A stretch of DNA of 33,969 nt, from the NCBI GenBank assembly GCA_964370765.1, contig CAYJKW010000018.1:1-33969 (forward strand), given 5' to 3'. Source of the DNA: CAYJBH01 sp964370765 (GTDB lineage Bacteria > Bacillota > Clostridia > Oscillospirales > Ruminococcaceae). Position numbers and translations under genes: made by a program. The notes beneath the pieces were generated by a model, which was not told the origin of the DNA, searched no databases, and saw only the letters and a program-made list of their open reading frames with translations. Positions 24,818-33,150 of the stretch are shown here, one piece after another (within the stretch, counting starts at the first letter, position 1; each line of letters starts with the position of its first letter).

Positions 24818-24846
24818 ATCTTAACATATTTCTACAATTTTTTCAA
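24818..24846 (-). promoter_or_regulatory. Promoter of the hydantoinase operon
   Basis: On the minus strand TTGAAA (24841-24846) and TAAGAT (24818-24823) are 17 nt apart, with a TG one base before the -10. The predicted leader is about 24 nt, too short for a riboswitch. Confidence 0.65.
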
Positions 24847-24918
24847 TATTTTTTGTGTAATATCGTATTTATTTAACTTTTTATTGATTAATACACAGGT
24901 ATACTTTCATCGATTATT

Positions 24919-24960
24919 AAAAAAACACCACAAACTTTTCATGGTTTGTGATGTTTTTTT
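24919..24960 (-). terminator. Terminator of the downstream lipoprotein gene
   Basis: A 14-bp stem (24922-24935 with 24944-24957), 8-nt loop, and seven T on the minus strand (A at 24919-24925). Pairing is complete on this strand with one G-U. Seven T on the plus strand make it usable in both directions. Confidence 0.85.
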
Positions 24961-25009
24961 CCCTTTAATCAAAATGGTTATTTAAAAGCTGTCTGGTCTC
25001 CCATCCAAT

Positions 25010-26299
25010 CTATCCTACTGCCTCCTGTTTAATGATTTCCAGAACAACACCATCCTCGTCATCAGCATTGATTAAATATGCATTAACGGTTAACAGGTAA
25101 TTGTCTGAATACTTTTCAAGACTGTAAAAGCCCTCATACCCATCCATGATTATCTCAAACCCCAACAGCTCAAGCAATGCAATATAGTCAGGTAGATAAC
25201 TATAGTAATCCTCTGGATATTTTATGCTATAACTATCCACCGAAGTTTCGTCTGCAACGATTAAAGCGGAATCTGTAGGTAGCAAATTCTCTGTTACAAA
25301 CGCTTCTAAATCAGGCACTTCAATAAATTCCCAGTCTCGGTTTACATTATATAAATCATACATAAGTATAAAGCTATCGTTATCTATCTTTACAGTACCA
25401 TTTTCCTGCGCAAACTTAACACCTATCTTACCATCAGGTTCTCCAAAATAAAGTGTATTAACTATAAGTGTATTATTCTGTATATTAGAATAATCTATCG
25501 AATCAAGGTCTATGCTATAAGCTCCATAGCCCATACTGCCTCTCGTAAGATACAGTTCTCCATCAAGCTCATAAAAATTACGATCAAAACTATCTTGTAG
25601 GCCAGCTAAATACCCCTCTGTAAAATAGAGATTAAAATGCTCATATATCTCTGATTTTTTGGAAAAATTATAAACAGGAAAATAAGTTACTTCGGCAGGA
25701 TCGTGAAAATAGCCCTCCGGCACAGCATCATTTAACCCAATTAGCATAAAGGGACCTTCACCATCGTTAAAGGCTTGTTCACTTTCGTAGAAAGCTTTTT
25801 TCACCATATCCTCTCGGTCATAATATTCGGCGCTAAAACGTTCTATGTAAACTTCGTTAAGTGCATATATACAGTTTTGCATTAACTCGACAGTGAGGGG
25901 TAAATCCGCAATAAACTCTGACCATATATCCCCAGCAACATCATATTCATATACATTCGTATGCAAATCTTTTGATACTGCAAGCCAGGTTTCGGTAACA
26001 AACTGTTCATCGGTATTCGTTCCTATCTTAAAAACAGCACAATCCGCCCCGAAAACCTCCTCGTCGTCGGCCCTCATAATAGCTTTACCTTCAAGGTAAT
26101 CTGCGCCTACAGCATCTATTAAGATGCTTTCATAATCTACTTCGGTAGAGGTTACAACACTGCTTGAACCACCGCTCGCCTCTATATTTCCAAAAATCTG
26201 TGATAGTGATGAGTTTGCATTTTCATCGTCTGATTTTCCGGTACAGGCAACTAATGCTAAACTTACAACGATTAATAAAACTATTAATATCCTGTTCAT
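25010..26299 (-). CDS. Secreted lipoprotein of unknown function
   Basis: A 429-residue lipoprotein: a hydrophobic signal peptide ends in the lipobox LVAC with C19, followed by a Ser/Asn-rich linker to about residue 50. The mature part is acidic and rich in Tyr, with no catalytic motif I recognise. The central segment (VTYFPVYNFSKKSEIYEHF, then YFTEGYLAG, then DGELYLTRGSMG) resembles, by eye only, the fold of IseA-type DL-endopeptidase inhibitors, which restrain cell-wall hydrolases. It has its own extended -10 promoter and a strong terminator, so it is transcribed alone although it follows the envelope gene cluster. CAGAGGAG lies before the ATG. Confidence 0.75.
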   Translation of the reverse strand: MNRILIVLLIVVSLALVACTGKSDDENANSSLSQIFGNIEASGGSSSVVTSTEVDYESILIDAVGADYLEGKAIMRADDEEVFGADCAVFKIGTNTDEQFVTETWLAVSKDLHTNVYEYDVAGDIWSEFIADLPLTVELMQNCIYALNEVYIERFSAEYYDREDMVKKAFYESEQAFNDGEGPFMLIGLNDAVPEGYFHDPAEVTYFPVYNFSKKSEIYEHFNLYFTEGYLAGLQDSFDRNFYELDGELYLTRGSMGYGAYSIDLDSIDYSNIQNNTLIVNTLYFGEPDGKIGVKFAQENGTVKIDNDSFILMYDLYNVNRDWEFIEVPDLEAFVTENLLPTDSALIVADETSVDSYSIKYPEDYYSYLPDYIALLELLGFEIIMDGYEGFYSLEKYSDNYLLTVNAYLINADDEDGVVLEIIKQEAVG

Positions 26300-26356
26300 A
26301 AGTACTCCTCTGTTCAGTTAAATTCAGCTCAACAACATTACGATAACTACAATAAC

Positions 26357-26365
26357 ACTATATCA
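26357..26365 (-). promoter_or_regulatory. Extended -10 promoter of the lipoprotein gene
   Basis: The minus strand reads TGATATAGT: TATAGT at 26357-26362 with an upstream TG. The -35 region (TTTATG at 17 nt) is weak. It lies 57 nt before the start codon. Confidence 0.5.
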
Positions 26366-26538
26366 TAATTCTCTCAAAACATAAAGCTTTTTTTGCTATA
26401 GCAATTCATCGCGTGGGATGTCGCTAAACTGAGATTTAACTAAAAAGGATCCCCATAGGGTTGTGTAATATCACAGAAAGATTAATAAGCTTACATCATT
26501 TGCTCAACATTTTCTTTACGGCAGTTCATATATACACT

Positions 26539-28020
26539 TTAGCGACCGGGCACTGTTCCACCTGGACGGGTTCCACCTGGACGATTCCCACCCTGCGCCG
26601 TTGTTAAAACGTCCACTGAATTTCCGTTTTCATCTGTTATTGAACCACCCGAAATGCTATATACTCCGGTTACATCAAGTGCACCATCGCCACCAGAATA
26701 TATTGAGTTAGCTTCTATTACAATATCACCACCCTCAATTGTCAAGTCACCGTTTGAATCTATGCCGTCACCCTGACACCTTAAATATATCACACCACCG
26801 GTGATGGTTATATATCCATCGTCTGCAGATGCATTAATTGCATCATCCAACACATTTACATTAATATCCCCACCGTTAATTGTTATAGTTGAACCCTCTA
26901 TTCCCTCATATGCATTTTCCACTATTAGATTAACACTGTTTATTATTAAATTATAATCTGCATGTAAAGCATCGTCACCGGAATTAATGGTTATGCTTCC
27001 TGCGTTTATTGTAAGGCTATTATCTGCATGGATAGCATCCTCATAGGATGATATTATAAATTCACCGGCAGCAATAACAATGTCGTTAGCCTTAATACCT
27101 TTCATGCTGTCTTCTAACAAATCGGTTGGTTGAACTATATTTCCTGAGCCCTCACCCATGGTGATTTCGTTTAAAACTTCTACATAACCTCCGCCCGAAT
27201 ACAGCTTAAAAACGCCATCATCTATCTGTAAAATTTGTTCTGCACTAATTGCATCATTCTGTGCAACTATGTCATAACTACCGCCAGTAATGATTATATT
27301 TCCTCTATCTAAATCAACGTCATTAGATGCCTTTAGGCCATCTTTTCCACACGCAATCATGATAGTTGAATCGCTAATTGCAAGCAAGTCTTTGCCAAGT
27401 ATTCCATCCTCGATAGAACTTACTGCGATGTTGACACCCTCTATAACAAGGTCATCTCTGCTGTTTATTCCATCCCGATAAAGGGTGTTTACCACAAGCG
27501 CACCGTCACCGATTATTGCAGTATCTGCAGAAGAATACACAGCAGCAGACGGAAACTCACTATCATCGGTTATAACTGCACCCTGCGTTACGGTGTTTTC
27601 ACCCATAAGCACTAATGCAACATCTTTTGCTTCTATAATATTTATTGGTGTGCCTGTATCGGTTTCTATGTTTACATTGTTTAGTACTAGATACACCACA
27701 CCTTCATCGGTGTCTTTGTTGACATTCACCACTATTTCAGAATAATTTCCGCTAAACTCATATATGCCGCTTTGCGTAATAAAAACTTCCTGATCCTCCA
27801 TAAATATTGCATCGCTAAATTCATCGATAAAATCGTTGGAAGGATAGCTGAGCTGTGTCACTGCTATATTGTTAGCTGTAGTGCCACTACTATCACTACT
27901 CTGTTCTGCATCCTGTTGACTGGATGTTGTAACACCTTCTGCTTCGATAGTTACCGTTTCATCACATGCAGATAATGCAAGCATAGCTGCTATTAAAAAT
28001 GTTACTATTAATACTTTCAT
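26539..28020 (-). CDS. Carbohydrate-binding beta-helix lipoprotein (Cthe_2159/DUF4353-like)
   Basis: A 493-residue surface lipoprotein with signal peptide and lipobox LSAC (C19). After a Ser/Gln/Thr-rich linker comes a right-handed beta-helix built from repeats of about 20-24 residues of the form DDAIHAD-LTINAG-ITINS, running from about 130 to 465. This matches the Cthe_2159-type carbohydrate-binding domain, whose founding member binds cellulose and pectin-like polysaccharides. The C-terminus is an Arg/Pro/Gly tail with RPGGT repeats. TAGGAGAG precedes the ATG. It follows the small membrane protein gene by 17 nt as the last gene of the envelope operon. Such proteins are often found with VTC, DUF4956 and CotH genes in clostridia; no CotH gene is seen here. 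Confidence 0.85.
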   Translation of the reverse strand: MKVLIVTFLIAAMLALSACDETVTIEAEGVTTSSQQDAEQSSDSSGTTANNIAVTQLSYPSNDFIDEFSDAIFMEDQEVFITQSGIYEFSGNYSEIVVNVNKDTDEGVVYLVLNNVNIETDTGTPINIIEAKDVALVLMGENTVTQGAVITDDSEFPSAAVYSSADTAIIGDGALVVNTLYRDGINSRDDLVIEGVNIAVSSIEDGILGKDLLAISDSTIMIACGKDGLKASNDVDLDRGNIIITGGSYDIVAQNDAISAEQILQIDDGVFKLYSGGGYVEVLNEITMGEGSGNIVQPTDLLEDSMKGIKANDIVIAAGEFIISSYEDAIHADNSLTINAGSITINSGDDALHADYNLIINSVNLIVENAYEGIEGSTITINGGDINVNVLDDAINASADDGYITITGGVIYLRCQGDGIDSNGDLTIEGGDIVIEANSIYSGGDGALDVTGVYSISGGSITDENGNSVDVLTTAQGGNRPGGTRPGGTVPGR

Positions 28021-28037
28021 TACTAAGCTCTCCTACC

Positions 28038-28457
28038 TTAAATTTTTTTAAACACCCTGCGTGCACAATAGCATATAATGCTACAAATAATAAAAACAAT
28101 ACCAATTGTTAACATGATATCTTCGTATATCGAAGATGTTCCGGCTATCTCAAAAACCCCTCGTAAGACTGAGCTTAAAACAAGAGCAACCACACCTGTG
28201 TGATAAAAATGAGTTGCAAGAAAATTTTGCGGTTCATGCCGTACAAATAACATAGCAACCAAACCTGTGTCCACCCCAAACGTCAGTGGATATGCAAATA
28301 AAAAAGTCATATGAGGCGAGCTGACTCCATGCGAAAACTGTGAATATATAAGGGATATCAATGCGCAAAATATAGTAACTATGGCATATGGTATAACGCG
28401 TTTGCATAGATAAAATGTTCTAACCGCCTGTCTATTCTGCGATGTAGACAATGTCAC
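28038..28457 (-). CDS. Small four-helix membrane protein, unknown family
   Basis: A 139-residue protein with four likely membrane segments (about 20-40, 48-68, 84-102 and 112-134) and a basic cytoplasmic end (CARRVFKKI). I do not recognise a named family or catalytic motif. The start is a GTG at 28457 with GGAG 7 nt upstream, inside the last codons of the glycosidase gene, an overlap of 26 nt, so translation is coupled. The carbohydrate-binding lipoprotein gene follows 17 nt later. Its place suggests a role with the glycosyltransferase/glycosidase protein in making or modifying a surface polymer. Confidence 0.75.
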   Translation of the reverse strand: MTLSTSQNRQAVRTFYLCKRVIPYAIVTIFCALISLIYSQFSHGVSSPHMTFLFAYPLTFGVDTGLVAMLFVRHEPQNFLATHFYHTGVVALVLSSVLRGVFEIAGTSSIYEDIMLTIGIVFIICSIICYCARRVFKKI

Positions 28458-29109
28458 TCACACTCCTCTCTTTAAAGCTTCTTCCGTTTGTGGTAGGGTT
28501 GTTGATAACCTCGCCCATAAAAACCATTGTTGCAGAACCGCCACCATCTAGATTATATCCCTCCACACAACCATATGAGCTAAGCACCATCGCTATCTCC
28601 TCGAGTGATAGCCCTTCACTCTGTGTCGTTCTTCCATCAGCAACCAAAAAAATGTAGTGGTTTGGAGCAATCATTCCGATTGCTGTTCTTGGGTTACTCG
28701 GGTCTTCTCTATCGACCTGACTATTTTCATCTACAATAATATTTCCATCACTAATCAGCCCAGGTCCAAAAGAGTATATCTGCTGCGCCCCTAGTTCTGC
28801 TAACTTGGCTGCTGTAACTTCCGTCTCCTCGATAACATCCATACTTCCATCTTCAAAAACAACTAAATCCTCGTTGCCATCACTCATCCCTATTTCTCTA
28901 TAAAGCTGGCCGTTACGCATAACATAGCCGGTATCACGAAAACCATAAAAATCACCATTTATTGCGAGAATAGCATCGTTCGCCTGCGCAATTTCTGAGG
29001 TTGTCTGCTTTAGATTATTACCAAAGGACCCATAAGCAAGTCCTGATTGCAGCAAGGAGCTTTCGTCAATTTTCACCTCTGCAATATAGATATCGGTGTC
29101 GTATTCGCG
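28432..29109 (-). CDS. Phosphodiester glycosidase (NAGPA) domain, 5' end lost in the gap
   Basis: The frame is open from the N run at 29109 downwards, beginning REYDTDIYIAEV, the usual first strand of NAGPA domains, and ending in VEGYNLDGGGSATM and RSVSDIVYIAE. These domains remove GlcNAc from GlcNAc-1-phosphodiesters or act on related surface polymers. An internal GTG at 29076 gives a 214-residue product, but it would cut the domain's first strand. The protein before the gap ends in a membrane segment, a Pro/Thr linker and SDAVDITISTI, the sequence that normally leads into this domain. I infer one polypeptide with 29120-30436. The true gap length must then be a multiple of three, not the 10 bases shown. 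Confidence 0.85.
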   Translation of the reverse strand, partial: REYDTDIYIAEVKIDESSLLQSGLAYGSFGNNLKQTTSEIAQANDAILAINGDFYGFRDTGYVMRNGQLYREIGMSDGNEDLVVFEDGSMDVIEETEVTAAKLAELGAQQIYSFGPGLISDGNIIVDENSQVDREDPSNPRTAIGMIAPNHYIFLVADGRTTQSEGLSLEEIAMVLSSYGCVEGYNLDGGGSATMVFMGEVINNPTTNGRSFKERSVSDIVYIAE

Positions 29110-29119
29110 NNNNNNNNNN
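29110..29119. other. Assembly gap (10 N)
   Basis: Ten undetermined bases within a coding region. As written they break the frame between the GT2-GtrA part and the NAGPA part by one base; the number of N is probably a placeholder. Confidence 0.97.
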
Positions 29120-30436
29120 TATTGTAGATATAGTTATATCAACAGCATCGCTTTTATAGCTATTTTGTGTTATGATGGTTTCTGTAGGCACTTGTGCTTG
29201 ATCTGTGGGCTTGCTTAGCGGTGTGTCTGTGGCTACACCTGATTGCGGCACCGCTTGTTCCTGCGCTGTCGTATTGTTCTCAAGGGCGACAACATTTTGA
29301 GGAATTACAAAACGGTTTAGCAGTGCAAACCCCATATAGAAAACAAAAAATGCTGTTGCGGATATTTTCCACGCACGTGATGCGAATTGTAGTGATACAT
29401 TATTTTTAAAAACCCAATTTTTTTGCATATTGTAACTGAATAAAAACAGCCCCCCGTCTACTATAATTTTAGATATAACCGGACTTTGCAATACCAATGA
29501 TAGGCCGGCTGTGCCAACAGCGCTTGTAGCCATTATCGCAAAAAACAATAAAATATATTTTAGCGATTGTTTTAATGTTTTATCTGAAGAACCAAATACA
29601 AGTTTCTTGTTTAACAGAAAATTTACAATGCCCGATATCATTCTTGCTAAAATAGCAGCAATCGATATATTTCCAAACATTCCAAATGGTAACACTATTG
29701 TAAATAGATAAAAAAATAGAATGTCTATTAATGATCCAACAGCAGAACTTGCAATAAATTTAATTAACCTTATATATATTCTCACAGCATCGCGAACACA
29801 TCTAAAGTGTGACGATGAATTGTTGTTGATATATACCGTTGCTATCGGTACGCTTTCAATAGCAAACAGGGCTGATGCCTCCTGTAAAAAGTTATACTCA
29901 TACTCGTAACGCGACCCCTCAATACCTAGCGCAAACTTTATCATGTTTGACGGTATTCCTCGCAACCCCGTCTGGGTGTCATCACACTTCACGCCGGTGC
30001 TTAGCCTAAACAACACCGCAGAAATTTTGTTTCCGACAAGGCTTTTTATCGGTATGTTTTTCGTCTTAAAGTCACGTGATCCAAGAATAAGTGCTTTAGG
30101 GTTACAGCTCATCGCTTCGGCGACCTTTACGATATCAAAAACTTGATGTTGGCCATCTGCGTCAGCGGTAATGAAATTTACTGCTTCACCGTACAATTTA
30201 ACTGCCGATTTAAACCCTGTTTTAAGTGCTATTCCTTTGCCTTTGTTAATATCATGTTCTACGAGATAACACCCTGTGTTTTTTATATCATCAAATATTT
30301 TTTTGTAGTCATCTCCACTGCCATCGTTAATGACTACAATTTTTTTCAATCCATTCTTCTGCAACTCCTTAATAAAGCTTACCAGCTCCAATGATGGTTT
30401 GTAGGCAGGAATAATCACGACCTGAGCTCTTTCCAT
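29120..30436 (-). CDS. GT2 glycosyltransferase-GtrA membrane protein, probably fused to NAGPA domain
   Basis: From the ATG at 30436 (AAAGGAGG upstream) the protein has a DPM1/GT2 glycosyltransferase domain (about 1-215) with IVVINDGSG at 33-41, D92 and D94 in TADADGQ, and DDTQTGLRG at 152-160. It uses a nucleotide sugar to load a polyprenyl phosphate. A four-helix GtrA flippase-like domain follows (about 226-345), then a fifth membrane segment (357-375) and an extracytoplasmic linker rich in Thr, Gln and Pro (385-430) that runs into the assembly gap. Cytoplasmic charging, membrane transfer and an outside phosphodiester glycosidase would thus be joined in one chain. It starts 20 nt after the DUF4956 gene. 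A separate gene break hidden in the gap cannot be excluded. Confidence 0.85.
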
Positions 30437-30455
30437 ACATGCCTCCTTTACAGGG

Positions 30456-31145
30456 CTAAAGCACATTTGCAAAAAGCTCCTGTTTTGTAATTATAATTTC
30501 TAGATTCCCATTTCTTGTACGGAGGTCATCAATAAAAGCCTTTTCGTCGGCCTTGCTTTTCAGCTCTATTTCATAGCTTATCTTAAACATACTTCCCATA
30601 TTTGTGGTTTTAGAGGTAACCAAGTTCACCTTGTCGGTATATTTTTCAAAAAGGTCATCAAAAACATTAAAATAATTTAGATTCTCCGGAATAGTTATAT
30701 GCAGTGTTCTGCTGTTGCTTTTTTGCTCTCCAAAGTTGGTTGTATTAAGCAAAAGTGCAAATAGACATGCTATAACCGAGAACAAAAATGCAAATCCTAT
30801 ATACCCCATTCCGATAGTAAGTCCGGTACACATTGCGGTAAAAATCGCACCTATTTCCTTTGCCGTGCCCGGAACAGAGCGAAAGCGTACAAGGCTAAAT
30901 GCACCTGCCACAGCAACACCGGCACCAATGTTTCCATTAACCATAATAATCACCATCGCTACTGCAAGTGGTAAAAGCGCTAGTGTGGCTACAAAACCTT
31001 TTGTACACCTTGTTTTATAGGCGTAAATTTTTGCCATAAACACACCTAAAACTATTCCCGATATCATACATACAAAAAACTGTGGCAAGGTTATCGACAA
31101 TGCGGCTGTATTATCAAAAATCCCCGAAAATATATTATTTAGCAT
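30456..31145 (-). CDS. DUF4956 membrane protein
   Basis: A 229-residue protein with four hydrophobic segments in its first 135 residues and a soluble C-terminal domain of about 90 residues. The highly conserved GAFSLVRFRSVPGTAKEIGAIF lies at 81-102 on a loop and helix, the hallmark of DUF4956. The function is unknown, but the family is typically encoded beside VTC polymerases, and I infer that it may serve as channel or acceptor for the polymer. The ATG at 31145 (GAGG 8 nt upstream) is preferred over a GTG at 31154; it overlaps the VTC gene by 11 nt, indicating coupling. Confidence 0.9.
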   Translation of the reverse strand: MLNNIFSGIFDNTAALSITLPQFFVCMISGIVLGVFMAKIYAYKTRCTKGFVATLALLPLAVAMVIIMVNGNIGAGVAVAGAFSLVRFRSVPGTAKEIGAIFTAMCTGLTIGMGYIGFAFLFSVIACLFALLLNTTNFGEQKSNSRTLHITIPENLNYFNVFDDLFEKYTDKVNLVTSKTTNMGSMFKISYEIELKSKADEKAFIDDLRTRNGNLEIIITKQELFANVL

Positions 31146-31866
31146 CCGGCACACCTCTAAATCGTTCTAAATATTTTGGTAAAATGAATGTGTTGTACGC
31201 AGTACCATACTTTGAAAACGAGGTTTTATACAAACCGTTTTCTCCAAGGTAATCAACAAACCACCGCGGTAATCCCTTAACCGTTTTCACCTCAAGCACA
31301 ATAACATCGTCAGATAGTATTTTGATATCATCATCACTTTCGTATGGTGATATTTCTACATCTCGCATCTTGATATTAAAGTCAAAAGTAATTCTGAAAT
31401 TCTCATCGTCCGGTGAATAGTAGGCCTCACGTTCATATGATAGATAGATGCTAGGTGACAATTTATTATATAAACCTTTAAAATAGTCAACTTCCTTTTT
31501 TATCTGGGAGGTGTCATTCAACTCAGTTTCACAACAAAGATATGACATTGCATCGGACTGGTTAGCTTGTATTCTTCTTTTATAAACCACACCATCATAC
31601 TTCTTCTTTAGTTCAATAAAGCCCACCTTGTCTTCGCCCGGTTGCCCATATACTCGCAGCCTTAACTTTTCTTTATATTTTGGCTTGTCAATACTGTGTC
31701 TTATTATGCTAAAGCTTTCGGTATCAAAATACACGTTTGATATCTTGTGTCTTCCATAGCTATCAAGCACCATGTGCTCTTTCATACGTCGGCAAAGCAG
31801 GTTATATTGCTGTTTTGTAAGTCTATATTTTAATTCGTATCGTTTAAAAATTGTTTGAATAGCCAT
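31135..31866 (-). CDS. VTC-domain polyphosphate polymerase-like protein
   Basis: A 243-residue cytoplasmic protein with the VTC/triphosphate-tunnel fold, which in yeast Vtc4 makes polyphosphate from ATP. The tunnel's charged strands are visible in order: RYELKY (9-14), KLRLRVY (67-73), FIELKKK (83-89), YKRR (95-98), LSYEREAY (142-149), LEVK with E192 (metal site) and SFSKYG near 216-221. The ATG at 31866 has GAGGTG 4 nt upstream; a GTG two codons earlier is less likely. It has no SPX domain, as usual in bacteria. It is the first gene of the envelope operon and has its own promoter with a repeat also found before the regulator gene. Confidence 0.9.
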   Translation of the reverse strand: MAIQTIFKRYELKYRLTKQQYNLLCRRMKEHMVLDSYGRHKISNVYFDTESFSIIRHSIDKPKYKEKLRLRVYGQPGEDKVGFIELKKKYDGVVYKRRIQANQSDAMSYLCCETELNDTSQIKKEVDYFKGLYNKLSPSIYLSYEREAYYSPDDENFRITFDFNIKMRDVEISPYESDDDIKILSDDVIVLEVKTVKGLPRWFVDYLGENGLYKTSFSKYGTAYNTFILPKYLERFRGVPDAK

Positions 31867-31901
31867 TGTCACCTCGTAATCTAAGTATATTTCGTGTTTT
31901 T

Positions 31902-31933
31902 ATTATACAACGGGAACTTTAATCTTAACTTAA
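31902..31933 (-). promoter_or_regulatory. VTC operon promoter with regulator-binding repeat
   Basis: On the minus strand TTAAGTT, 4 nt, TTAAAGT (31916-31933), then 8 nt, then TATAAT (31902-31907). The direct repeats have an 11-bp period, as expected for an OmpR-family dimer, and replace a normal -35. The same geometry occurs at 33873-33904. Confidence 0.65.
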
Positions 31934-31947
31934 AATGATTTATCTTT

Positions 31948-33150
31948 TTAAAAAATGATCGTTATTTCTATCTCTTTGCATTTTTTGCTCTCGGCTGAAA
32001 TCTTTGCCCCATTACTCTCGCAGATAGATTTTGCAATGGACAAACCGATACCAAACCCTGATGTTTCATCATTCCTTGCTTCATCCTCACGATAAAATCT
32101 ATCAAACCAGTTGCCATGCTTTCCTACAGTTACATTTTCACAATTGTTTTTTATTGAAAAAATCCGTTTATTGCCTTTTTGCAGTAGGTCGATTGAAACA
32201 ATGCCTTTTTCAGGCGAGTACTTTATTGCATTTTCTATAAGGATAGCAAATAACTTTCTTATGTCACATTCAGATGCCGACACCGATATATTGTTAGTGA
32301 TGCTTTTTTGTATATCTAATTTTTTTTGTTGGAACGCTGGTGAAAACTCGTCAATTGTTTCGCCCAGTGCCTCATCTAACGAAAAATCCGTTTTAATATT
32401 AACTTCTTTCATTTCATCAAGTTTGGCAAGGGTGGTTAAATTTTCCACAAGGAGGTTAAGCTTATCAATTTGCATTTTAATACCATCAATCCATTCATCT
32501 TCACCATGATATATCTCGACAATATCGCAGTTTGATCTGATTATAGATAGCGGTGTTTTAAATTCATGGTTTACATCGGTGATAAATCTTTTTTGTTTGT
32601 CATAAACTTTTGTAATCGGATTTACTGCCCATTTTGAAAACAAACAGGATAAAATAAATATAAAAACAATTGCACCCGACATAATCAAAACCGAGAACAG
32701 CAGATATTGTTTAAACCCTATCATATCCGCCTCTATGTCAAGGAAAATGTAGGTATACCCATACGACGTTTCTGTTTTTATAAATCTAAAATTATCTACA
32801 ATTCCGTTAGTCGCCCCCTTATTATCAATAGCTTCTGCATACACTATTGCATCTTCAACGGAAACACTACCTATATTTTTAGTGTCGACATAGTTTATAT
32901 CGCCACCTTCATCGGAGCGCAAAACAAAAAACCTAGTAGTAAAGGCTATCTCTCTCGGAAATCTATCGGGCGGGTGAGAGTTTTCCACTAGCTTTAGGTC
33001 GCTCTCAATTAACATCTCTAACAAAGAATCCGAATTGTTCATTATAGAGATATAGTTCGCAACGTTAATTAAAACCGCTATAACAAACAGTACAATAAAC
33101 GATATTACAGTTGTAAGCAGTATGAACTTTTTTTGAAGTTTTTTAATCAC
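31948..33150 (-). CDS. Sensor histidine kinase, OmpR-system type
   Basis: A 400-residue membrane kinase: membrane segments at about 9-33 and 149-171 frame an extracellular sensor region of about 115 residues of no named family. Then come the dimerisation helix with H195 (FITDVNHEFKTPLS), the N box N307 (LIENAIKYSP), the F box WFDRFYRED at 348-356 and the G2 box GFGIGLS at 365-371. The G1 box DxGxG is not present; the position reads KNNCEN, as in a common clostridial subgroup. The start is the GTG at 33150 with TGGAG 7 nt upstream, overlapping the regulator gene by 8 nt. It probably senses an envelope signal and phosphorylates the adjacent regulator. Confidence 0.92.
   Translation of the reverse strand: MIKKLQKKFILLTTVISFIVLFVIAVLINVANYISIMNNSDSLLEMLIESDLKLVENSHPPDRFPREIAFTTRFFVLRSDEGGDINYVDTKNIGSVSVEDAIVYAEAIDNKGATNGIVDNFRFIKTETSYGYTYIFLDIEADMIGFKQYLLFSVLIMSGAIVFIFILSCLFSKWAVNPITKVYDKQKRFITDVNHEFKTPLSIIRSNCDIVEIYHGEDEWIDGIKMQIDKLNLLVENLTTLAKLDEMKEVNIKTDFSLDEALGETIDEFSPAFQQKKLDIQKSITNNISVSASECDIRKLFAILIENAIKYSPEKGIVSIDLLQKGNKRIFSIKNNCENVTVGKHGNWFDRFYREDEARNDETSGFGIGLSIAKSICESNGAKISAESKKCKEIEITIIF

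Noticed and set aside
26435..26460. Possible terminator behind the beta-helix lipoprotein gene (GGATCCCC with flanking A run)
   Set aside because: The stem is only three or four base pairs; not convincing.
26461..26476. TGTG-TAATAT-CACA palindrome resembling a CRP/FNR site
   Set aside because: Single occurrence, spacing shorter than the consensus, and not placed at a recognisable promoter.
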